This document shows positions 56,215-64,000 of a DNA stretch of 64,000 bases, in pieces. The notes beneath the pieces are model-generated. The model was not told the origin of the DNA, searched no databases, and saw nothing but the letters and a program-made list of their open reading frames with translations. Position numbers and translations under genes: made by a program. This stretch comes from Sphaerosporella brunnea (taxonomy: Eukaryota; Ascomycota; Pezizomycetes; Pezizales; Pyronemataceae). The stretch lies in NCBI GenBank assembly GCA_008704415.1, contig VXIS01000028.1:186001-250000 (forward strand), given 5' to 3'. How positions within the stretch are numbered: the first letter of the stretch is position 1; every line of letters begins with the position of its first letter.

Positions 56215-56305
56215 GGTCTCTGGGGGGTACGGGGCATAGAAAAAAATTTGGGGGGGTACGTTGGACATTTCGCAACTTTTTGGGGGGTATGGGGCACAAA
56301 AGCCG
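56215..56305 (-). repeat. Inverted repeat, right arm
   Basis: GGGGGGTACGGGGCATAG, then TTTGGGGGGGTACGTTGGAC, ending GGGGCACAAAAGCCG, the mirror of 55231-55320. Confidence 0.65.
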
Positions 56306-56490
56306 ATAAAAACCAGTCATGAGCGACGGAGGTCGACGGTTCAACTTGGGAAGTTGATCGGGGTACCTGACGTCCAAAGAGCTTGGGGATAAAGACAGCG
56401 TAGATCCTCCGTTTTTTTTCCTTTTAATCGTATTGCATTCGACCGCTTGCGATCATGGCATATAGATAGATACATGCAGGCTACCCTTCC
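56306..56490 (+). repeat. Dispersed ~190-bp repeat, copy 2
   Basis: Homologous to 43757-43952. It directly abuts the right arm of the inverted repeat. In the other copy a shortened G-rich stretch precedes it, so the repeat probably belongs to the same element end. Confidence 0.78.
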
Positions 56491-56815
56491 GGAAAGCCTA
56501 CGGACTACCCAAACCACTTTGCCAACCTCGCGTACTACCGCGCTCCTACGGGCCTGGCGATGGCTCTACACCCGACAGCCGCGCTCGTGCGCTTGACTGG
56601 CAGGCTGAAAACACTGAGATATATCCTTGGCGCGATGATGTAACGGCCGCAGACTGAAATCACGGTGTGCCTGGACGTTGTGAGATACACCCAATGCAAT
56701 AGGCTTATTAAACACCAGTAAGAGACCACGCGCGGACCGTTGCTCTTGCAATGTTGGAAGCTGATGCACGTCCGTTCGCGCCGCGTCTGCTCAAGCCCCA
56801 CAAGCAGAGGGAGGT

Positions 56816-57200
56816 TTATGAAAGACCTGTTACCCGAGTGTAAGCTAGCGAGGAATATTCCCTGATGCCTCGCGCCACAATCAACGGGCGGAGCGATACC
56901 CCAGTGCTGGTATTTAAGGCGGAATTGAGTGTTTTCGGCAAATTCCTGGGTACGATAAACATCTCCAGCAGTGTGGGCTTCCAGCATGCGCTCCGCCTTT
57001 TAAAGGTAGCGCAGTATTTGCTCAGCCAGCACCGACTCCAAACCCTGAGAAACAGTTTCGCAAAGGTCTCCTGACGATACTTCACTGCACGGTCCCGTTC
57101 GTGCCCGTCGAAGAAAATTTCTTTGTTCAAATCCAGCCAACTCAAGCCTGGCTGTTCTTTCAGCCAATACATGCATGCTCTCCTCCCAATAGTCAGGCAT
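56816..57200 (-). pseudogene. DDE transposase fragment with DGHERxxVVxYR-type motif
   Basis: The minus-strand frame contains LDLNKEIFFDGHERDRAVKY and then RQETFAKLF. A Gly-Tyr/Ser-Trp...DGHER...Y-R block of this form is common to a widespread fungal DDE transposase group. The sequence upstream (from 57200) is in a shifted frame, and the catalytic region beyond 56816 has decayed into unrelated sequence. Confidence 0.6.
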
Positions 57201-57456
57201 AGAAAGTTCTCCTCTTTTGGCGAATTGCTGGCCAGGTAAACGTTTGTGCTGTATTTAGGGTCGCTACAGCTCCGCGGAGAAGAGCGGCGAACGCAGGTAA
57301 TCCACTAACGGCGTTGAGGCGGTCGGTGACGATGCCTTGTGGTATGGTGGGCGTGGTTCAGTAGATACATTCGAACGCAGCCATTTGGAACACCACAGGT
57401 GCACCCAGGTGTATGCACCAGACAATTTGCGGCCGACTTTGAATCCTAGGCGCAGA

Positions 57457-57463
57457 TATAAAT
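57457..57463 (+). promoter_or_regulatory. TATA box of the three-exon gene
   Basis: TATAAAT, 60 nt before the ATG at 57517. A run of about 12 G separates the two. Confidence 0.5.
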
Positions 57464-57516
57464 GGCGGGGGGGGGGGGCTCTGCATCCACCGCCATACGA
57501 TCACAATCAATTCAAC

Positions 57517-57923
57517 ATGGGAAACACTAAGCCTGCCATTCCCGCAGACACTGCTGATATCGTCCTCGTCATCACCGCTCACGGTATCGATAGGCAGCCC
57601 GAAGCGCATCATCCAATTCCAACAGTACTAACCGCACTTCAATGCAGACTCTCTCACTATCTTGGTTCCCGCCTACGAGACGCTCCAGTGGGTCTGTTAC
57701 CTCCTCGCCCACGTATTTGGCATTGCATCCGACAACATCGTCTTCATTGACGAGGAGGGCAACAGTTCGCCACCCATGAACCACAGAGTTTCAAAAGTAA
57801 GAATTCTCCAGGTGGCATTGTGATAGAAACAGGAGCTAATCGATCTAGCTATACTACGGACTGCAGTACCAGGAGTTCCCTCTTGGTTGGGAATACCGCT
57901 TTGAGGCCGTGATAGACGAGTAG
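57517..57923 (+). CDS. Three-exon gene for a 96-residue orphan protein
   Basis: Exons 57517-57583, 57648-57796 and 57849-57923. Intron 1 (64 nt) runs GTATCG, a perfect TACTAAC branch point, then ATGCAG. Intron 2 (52 nt) runs GTAAGA, GCTAAT, then TAG. All junctions keep one frame from ATG to TAG. The protein starts MGNTKPAIPADTADIVLVIT, continues with hydrophobic LTILVPAYETLQWVCYLLAHVFG, then IVFIDEEGNSSPP, and ends FPLGWEYRFEAVIDE. Codons favour C at third positions. A TATA box sits 60 nt upstream. No single frame covers it, so simple ORF reading misses it. I recognise no family and predict no signal peptide. The two textbook introns argue strongly against chance. Confidence 0.68.
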
Positions 57924-58811
57924 CGTGGTGGAAATTGGCAGCGGTGGATTGGACCTACCTCACAAGTCGATAATAATGATAGACAATTCCGCTTTGCGGT
58001 GTACTATGGTGTGATTCTGAGGTGCATTAGCCACAGGGAGATGGTGAATGGTGGCCAGGTTAGGTTGTGACAAGCGCAGCGGCGTGTCATCGTCGGCACG
58101 ATTGAGCAACGCAAGCGGCCATCTACTCTACACGCGTTGATGTAGTTCTTTCTGCGTCTCACCCACAGGGAAGCAAGCCGACAAAGTGAACCGCTGAACC
58201 ACCTCAAATGCGGCTTCCGGGATCTTGCGTCATTCGCCGTCATCTTGTATTGTCCGCCAAAACCTTTTGTTTAGAACTCACTGGATGTGACTGTGAGTCT
58301 GCGTATTTGAGCGGTGTCGAACCGCAGTTATTGCGACGATTGCCTGCGACCCTTTGCTGGCGGTGGCAGCTGCCGCCATTGCTGTTTGCAGCGAGAGCAG
58401 CGCGACTGACACCGTGGAGTGCGGGAAAGCCGCGGAGACGCAAACGCGAAATGTACCCGGTTGGGGAAGGGTTGGGTGAAGGCAGTGCGGTGTCACGGCG
58501 TGTAAGGGTGGAAACAGAGGAAACCGCCAGAATTTGACCCCTGCGAGATGGTAGGCCAAGCGCATGAGCGCCGCTGCCGGGTGCAGTGATATTCGCATTC
58601 GGCGGAGAACGTGTCACGATACAAAGCAGGTACAGAAGCATATGTAAGTATATTCAGTCCACAGGGTCGGGGCAGCTTTGCACCCGAACGGCCGGCCGCG
58701 AATCCCTTACGCAAGCTTGGCGAACGTCGAGTCGAGGGACTGCCAGCCGCCAATGTTAACCGTTGGACCCGAACGCATTCTGCACCCTACCCTTCCACCC
58801 AGACATACACA
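57924..58811. other. No supported gene
   Basis: Overlapping GC-rich frames (58208-58537 plus, 58641-58240 minus) carry no motif. The right end is the promoter region of the F-box gene, with a CTCCCTCCCTCC tract after the TATA box. Confidence 0.4.
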
Positions 58812-58820
58812 TATATAAAG
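58812..58820 (+). promoter_or_regulatory. TATA box of the F-box gene
   Basis: TATATAAAG, 136 nt upstream of the ATG at 58948 and followed by a CTCCCTCCCTCCCTCC pyrimidine tract, a common start-site feature in fungi. Confidence 0.6.
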
Positions 58821-58947
58821 GCTACCTCCCTCCCTCCCTCCTCCCCCTGCAGCATCGAGAACGATAGTAGTTGCCACGAACACTGCGAACTTACAAGCCG
58901 GAGACGCTGGAGATATACTGACTGCGAAGAAGAAGACGAAGAACAAC

Positions 58948-61502
58948 ATGAGGCCCCAGAAATACCCCCGCAACACGACGGAGTCGGCCGTTTCACGCAA
59001 CGATCCGCAGCGGCCACAGCGACGTCCTATGCTTCCCCTCGAGCCTCGAGACTGGCAAACGGCACGGCTCCACGAGGCCTTCGAGCACGAGAACGACGAC
59101 GACATGTCCTCGGACTCAGACGCAGACTGGAACCAGGCGGACCTGCACCCGAACGAGCGCTTCGTCCACGCCCGGGCCCCGTCGGATCGCGATATCGACC
59201 GCACCCAGGTGCGCTACCACGAATTTGCACGCCGCTCGGTGAACCCGGACACGTGGGATTATGACAGCGATCTGGATGCCGGAGACGACTCGGACGTCGA
59301 GTTGCCGGAGCGCCCCACGTGGGATGATGACGTCCAGGATGGACAGGCCTACCGTATACGCGATGACGATCCGATAGAATTGATGAACTGCTGGACGGCG
59401 GCCGGGCAGGTTCGGTTCAACGCGAAGATGGACCAGAAGCGGCTGATGAAGGTGGTAGGTTTTGCCTCCGGACCAGGGGTTAGGTTTCGAGCTGACCGAC
59501 ATTCCATGCAGTTGACACGGCCCAAGGGTACAGGATTTCTCCAGCTTCCCGCTGAGATTTTCCTCGAGGTCGCCGAGCACCTGGACAATGGCGACTACCT
59601 GAACCTGTGCACGGCGCTGTTGGTCACCATCCCGCGTCAGCAACGTTACTATCGGTACCGGGCAACGACATCGGACTCGTGGCAACAAGTCGCGGCCACT
59701 CCAACCCTCCGCACTCGCCAAAATGGATGCCGCTCCCCAGCCTGGCCGTCTTCGCCGCTCAGTTCCCGCGCGGTCCGCGCTCGACGACGCCGCACCCCGA
59801 CACCCGCCGCACGACCGCTGCCGCGCTGATCGCCCCCAACGTCGTCTCCGCCCGCGACACCGCCAACGCCATCATCCGCACGCTGTTCTTCCGCGCCTGC
59901 GGCAGCGACCACAACCTCTGGCTGGTGCGGAAACTCGTCGCACTCTACCCGCTCGCCACGCTGCTGCCGCCGCCGCGCATGTGGTGTCCCCGCGGCACGT
60001 TGCAGAGCTCAGACGCGTGCTACGCGCCGCACATCCCCGGAAACCGTCGCTGCATCTGCATCGTCGGCGCCGAGTTCGCGCCCGGCCTGCCCGTGAACCC
60101 GGGGTATCTGCATCCGGTCGTCGGGGCGGTGAACATGGCCGTCGCCAACGACTCGCTCGCGATCCTGAAGTTCCTCCTGCAGCTGCCACTGCCGCCAGCC
60201 CCAAGGCCGGAGCCCTGCACGTACTTCGCAGCGCAGGCGGCGCTGTGGAAAATCGACATCTTCTACAACCCCGTCCACATGGCCGCAGCGTACGCGAGGC
60301 CGGAGGCCATGGAGATTTTGATGCAGCACCCGGTCAGGGACATGCACCGCGAGGATCCGCTCGTTCTGGCCGCCTATTTTCAGCGGCGCGTCGGCGCTCA
60401 CGGCGAGGATCGTGTCCGCCGCTGCTTGCAACTGCTGCTATCTGATGGCTGGGAACGCGTCGCGGATGATCACGTCGAGGAGGTTCCTGGCGGGGTGAAC
60501 TACCTACTGCCACCCAAGCCGGAGTTTGTCGAGCTTCTCGTGACGTGCGCGCCGAGCGTCTCGGCGGCGGAGCGTTTGGTGCAGACAGTATTGCAGCGGG
60601 GGTATAGGTTCTCGCGGCTCAAGCGGGATCAGCTCAAAAACCAGCTGCTGGGCCAGAAATGGCAGGGCCTGATTGACATTTTAAACGCGCGGGCCACGGG
60701 GAAAAACAACATAAGGCGGGGAGGGTTCACTCCGCGACTTGGATTGCTCCCTCTCCCGACACACACGCACCGCCCGCATCAAGCCACTACGACCACCGCC
60801 CCGACCGGCAAGCCCGACAAAAAGCAAGACGATGAGATCCACGCGTCCAGCAGGGCTTCCATCCTCGCGCCGAGCACCGCCGAGGAGGAGGAACAGCAGT
60901 TTCCGCGCGCGCTCATCATGAGCCGCCAAGAGTCGTTCCCACGTCGTGCTGGTGGACCGTCAAACCTGGGTGGACCTTCAAACTTCGGGGGTCCCTCAAA
61001 CCTCGGGAGTCCCTCCAACTTCGGCGGTCCGTCAAATCTCGCTGGACCGCAGCGCATCCTCGCGACGCCGGGACAACCTGGCTTCAAGCGGCTCAGAGGC
61101 GATTCCGATGATGATGCCGATGAGCGCCCAAGTGCCGTCAGCCCGGCTGCTGGCACAGAACAGACGCAGCGCGGCAAAATGGCACGCACCGGCGGCGAGC
61201 GGACCGCTCCCATCGACCTCACACGCGATGACGACGGCGAGGGGCCAATTGACCTCACACGCGATGAAGACGGCAAGGACTCCTACGTTGAGGAGGTACC
61301 CGTGCAGCGACCGACGCGACCGAGTCCCCACATATTGCTGGACACGTTTATGGGTGGGGTTAGGGGGCGCAAGGCGGATTCACTGGCCCGTTTCAAGGCG
61401 CGGCTTCGTGATGCTCGCTTTCCGTCAGGTCGGTTTCTTTTTGTGGCGGTGCGAATAGCGGCCTGTTTATCGTTTTTGATGTTTTCCTGTCGGTGCGAAT
61501 AG
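58948..61502 (+). CDS. F-box / ankyrin-like protein with tandem SUMO-interaction-like motifs
   Basis: Exon 1 is 58948-59654 and exon 2 59741-61502. The proposed 86-nt intron (GTACCG...CCCCAG) joins the frames exactly but has no clear branch point, so a frameshift is possible. The N-terminal ~195 residues are acidic. Residues ~197-235 (FLQLPAEIFLEVAEHL) form an F-box-like motif that would contact Skp1 in an SCF ubiquitin ligase. Exon 2 begins LAVFAAQFPRGP and carries ankyrin-like helices (HPVVGAVNMAVANDSLAILK; NPVHMAAAYARPEAMEILMQ). The tail holds six GGPSN(L/F)-like repeats (60950-61050) and two copies of PIDLTRD(D/E)DG (near 61208 and 61247), which resemble acidic SUMO-interaction motifs. 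The final residues and the stop are encoded by a 44-bp tandem repeat. Target proteins are unknown. Confidence 0.75.
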
Positions 61503-61550
61503 CGGCCTGTGTATCCTTTTTGATCTTTTCCTGTCGGTGCGAATAGCTCT
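61447..61550 (+). repeat. 44-bp tandem repeat, 2.4 copies
   Basis: CGGTGCGAATAGCGGCCTGT recurs at 61447, 61491 and 61535 (last partial). The period is not a multiple of three. The TAG of the F-box gene lies in the second unit, while the first is read through in another frame. Confidence 0.85.
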
Positions 61551-61771
61551 CTGCTTTCCTTATCCAGTTTTTCAGGTGTTGAAGCGCCTGTTTTAATCAA
61601 GTGCGTTTATATACCTTCTTTTTTTTCCCCGATATGTCGCGCGGATAGCTTCCGCTTTTTGCTTTTCCAGCTGTACCTGTGTCAAAGGGTCTGTTTCCAT
61701 CAAGCGGGTTTATACTCTTTCGCACCAAACTTACAGAACCATCACCGTGATTTCAGCTGCGAGGGGTCAAG

Positions 61772-62290
61772 TTAGTGTTGCGTACGGGCCGAGCCAGCTC
61801 GACCATAAAACTTGATCCACGAGCCGAGCTGGAGCATGCTCGAGTCCACATAATATTTGACTCGAGTTATTCGAGCTTTGTAGAACAAGATTCCGGCGGG
61901 GCTACCATCAAATGGCGAGTGACTGCTCGTCGAACAACGACCGCGCTCCGTGCCCACCTCAACCCCAAAAATATATTCGCAGCGCAGTTCAAAGTGTTCA
62001 AAACAGCCACCTCCAAAGTGTTGCAGTGGATGCAGACATTGCCGCACTTTTTGTGAACATTCCACGGCGAGGACAGGCAATAAATAGCGTTTCGATTGAG
62101 GGCACAATGTTTGTGAGCACCCCCGGTGGATTCAAAAATTGACCCGCTACACTGGTAGAAGCTGAATCAGCATCGATTTCCAACAATAGCGAAAATGGCC
62201 CGCAATTATCTTGCAATATGTGTTTCCACAGTTCCCTGCGAGCAACGTTGGTCGGTAGCTGGCCACATAATCACAACGAAGCGTGACTGA
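61772..62290 (+). mobile_element. hAT remnant with transposase C-terminus
   Basis: The left end TAGTGTTGCGTACGGGCC with AGCTCG palindromes resembles the 6834 element. Near the right, DPLHW, an in-frame stop, then KLNQHRFPTIAKMARNYLAI and CEQRWSVAGHIITTKR match the hAT dimerisation region (W-W...L-A-R-D-Y-L...ER-x-F-S). About 1.5 kb of core is missing between these parts, and no right terminus was found. Confidence 0.68.
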
Positions 62291-62379
62291 CTGCTTGAGG
62301 AGTCCAGGTTCGATTGCTGCTGAAGCATTGGTCGAAGTAGACGGATATAAAACCATGAGAAAGATGGGGAAACGAGGCG

Positions 62380-62755
62380 GCTGGCCAGCATCAACGATGG
62401 CGCTCTCACCCCGCGAAGCAGCTACGTACGCACGTTCTTCAGATGGAAGGTGTGGCATTGTTTCATGCGGGCAAAGCGTGGGGGCGACTGGGGCAACTGC
62501 GAGCGCGCTTACGATCGCTTGGTTGTCGCTCTTCCGGAATACACAAATGCCTGGAAGGCTTACGCGGGAATTCTTACCACCGTGTTGGGACTCAGATTCT
62601 GGCTGGCGCTGGCGTATAAGCCGCCTACGCTCGAGGTGAGTTGGACGTTGCCGACGTTGCGGCTCTATGCGAACCACGGCGCGTACTCGCATGGCCACCC
62701 GGATTACTAGTTAATGCATAACGCTATTTCTGACGTTGTTTCGGGCGTGGCGCGT
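62380..62755 (+). pseudogene. Tandem gene copy 1, 5'-truncated (F-box-like family)
   Basis: Carries ASINDGALTPRSSYVRTFF, then NAWKAYAGILTTVLGLRFWL and GAYSHGHPDY before a stop. The same phrases recur, diverged, in the next copy (63210-63560), and the 3' flank (GTTTCGGGCGTGG) is shared too. The 5' part is replaced by the hAT remnant ending at 62290. Confidence 0.5.
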
Positions 62756-62987
62756 TTGGGCCGATCAAACAGTGGTGCTGCGTTCTAACACGAAGCCTGG
62801 CGGCCTGTACGAGCTGTTGCTTGGGGGCAGGAATGAATTCGGTCCTCTCTGCGAAACGTGTGATTCGACCAGAACTGACCTCGTTCAACTTGAATCGACC
62901 TGTGTCACCCTGATGCACGTGGACTGAACTGCCTGAGTGTAAATGCCACAGCAGCGTCCACCTTTCCACTACAAAACTACCGCCACA

Positions 62988-63560
62988 ATGGCCCAGAACA
63001 ACCCCGCCAGCCCCACGCTGACCCTCGAGTCCCTGCCTTTCCACATACATGTTGAGCTACTCGTCATTGCTACTCTCGGCGGAACGCTCCAGCATGGGGT
63101 ACGCTCACAAGGCGAATCTAATCCCATTGTTAGTCGCCAGCCCAACGAGCTGTCACGTCTGGGAGGTCCGTCGGGTCGCGATCCTGAATCGCGTAGCATC
63201 CGATCAGCTGGCCAGCATCAACGATCATGCTCTCAGCCTGCAAAGGTTCTACTTGCGCACCGTCTTCGCATTGAAGTGTCATGCGACTAGACCCTGGGGG
63301 CGGCTGGGCCGCTTACGAGCACATTCTTGCCGCTGAGGGGGAATATGAACATCCCTGGCTGGATTACGCGGTGATTCTTACCACCGTGTTGGGACTTAGA
63401 TTCTGGCTGGCCCCGGCGTGTACGCCGCCTGCGCTCGAGTGGAGTAGGACGCTTCCGGCGTTGGGGTCCGTCGCTATGCGAACCAGGGAGCGTACCCGCA
63501 TGGCCTGCCGGTTTACTTGTTAATGTATATCACTTACACAGTTTCGGGCGTGGTGCGTGG
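62988..63560 (+). pseudogene. Tandem gene copy 2, F-box-like, frameshifted
   Basis: The start ATG at 62988 is in good context (CACAATGGCC). The product opens with PTLTLESLPFHIHVELLVIA, reminiscent of fungal F-box starts (LxxLPxxIxxELL). After a frameshift near 63080 the homology continues LIPLLVASPTSCHVWEVRRV, LASINDHALSLQRFYLRT and, in a further frame, VILTTVLGLRFWLAP. At least two shifts make it a pseudogene. The F-box assignment rests only on the N-terminal pattern. Confidence 0.45.
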
Positions 63561-63704
63561 TCCGAGTGCTTCCTGTTGAGTAACTGTTGCAAGACCATCA
63601 TCCTTCCTACAACACCACTCGCCTCGTGCTTACCAGCGCCAAGCCACAACGTGGTGCTCTCTGATTGGTCTATACCTACCATCACGGAACCGACTTTGAC
63701 CTCA

Positions 63705-64000
63705 ATGCCCTGCGAAGTCCCCTGGTTCCCAAAGCCGGGAAGCCTTGGCACCCAGTGCGTCCGGTGCCATCTGTTCGGCCACTTACCTAAGGCGTGCCGG
63801 GGTTTAAAGCAGGGTCACACTCGCCGGGCAATGCTCGTGCGCTTTAGCAGAGAGGAGGCTGTTGAGGCGGAGCCCCGCTTGCTCATTGAGTGGACGGAGT
63901 TGCATGACCCACCATCAAGCCCGGCGACGCGCGATGCGGAGATGCGCGACGTGGGCGCGGACTCCCCTCCGCGCCCTCCCCTCTCCCCTCCGATATCGAA
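63705..64000 (+). CDS. Zinc-knuckle reading frame, cut by the window end
   Basis: The frame is open from at least the ATG at 63705 to the window edge. It contains CVRCHLFGHLPKAC, an intact C-x2-C-x4-H-x4-C zinc knuckle, followed by basic and then Pro/Ser-rich sequence (ADSPPRPPLSPP). Such knuckles occur in gag-like or ORF1 proteins of retroelements and in some host RNA-binding proteins. The remainder lies outside the window, so a class cannot be assigned. Confidence 0.5.
   Translation, partial: MPCEVPWFPKPGSLGTQCVRCHLFGHLPKACRGLKQGHTRRAMLVRFSREEAVEAEPRLLIEWTELHDPPSSPATRDAEMRDVGADSPPRPPLSPPIS

Noticed and set aside
59723..60445. 240-residue Arg/Pro-rich plus frame within the F-box gene
   Set aside because: Overlapping shadow of the ankyrin-like exon, without domain features.

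Overview
The window looks like nuclear DNA of a filamentous basidiomycete, most likely an agaricomycete. The supporting signs are two FunK1-type (fungal-specific) protein kinases, a fungal DIRS/Ngaro- or Crypton-type tyrosine recombinase, short 52-64 nt introns with CTAAC-like branch points, TATA boxes 45-135 nt upstream of the ATGs, and heavy decay of class I and class II transposons. There is no operon structure, and I see no rRNA, tRNA or CRISPR. Genus and species cannot be read from the sequence.

Layout. 1-9.6 kb is mostly unrecognisable decayed DNA. It holds a three-copy coding-type module (about 2.0-2.8 kb) and two small TIR elements (6834-7578 and 7676-8493). 9.7-11.1 kb carries a broken tyrosine recombinase. 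11-20 kb is nearly empty apart from an acidic orphan reading frame near 14.1-15.0 kb. 20.1-28 kb is a repeat complex. It contains a TIR element inside a 106-bp tandem repeat, then a decayed array of ~280-300 bp units interrupted by a three-deep nest of hAT elements (each with its own 8-bp target duplication) and by a 983-bp element with 56-bp terminal inverted repeats.

The best-preserved genes sit between repeats. They are a small gene at 28.2 kb, a nuclease-like/FunK1 kinase fusion (28588-30849, minus), a second coiled-coil/PD-(D/E)XK/kinase fusion with a frameshift (34690-36838, plus), a two-exon HNH nuclease gene (44804-46557, minus), a three-exon 96-residue orphan (57517-57923, plus) and an F-box/ankyrin-like gene with tandem SUMO-interaction-like motifs (58948-61502, plus). 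Around them lie fragments of pogo/Fot1, Tc1/mariner, MULE, hAT, another DDE transposase and a LINE reverse transcriptase. Short solo LTRs, a degraded F-box-like pair and, at the right edge, the start of a zinc-knuckle reading frame complete the picture.

How the genes fit together. Two REase-like/kinase fusions, an HNH nuclease and an F-box protein with SUMO-binding-like motifs within 33 kb resemble the nuclease/kinase effector-like genes that expand in fungal transposon-rich regions. That they act together is inference only; nothing in the sequence ties them into one pathway. The most solid observations are structural: the dated nest of hAT insertions, and the spliced genes that single-frame reading misses.
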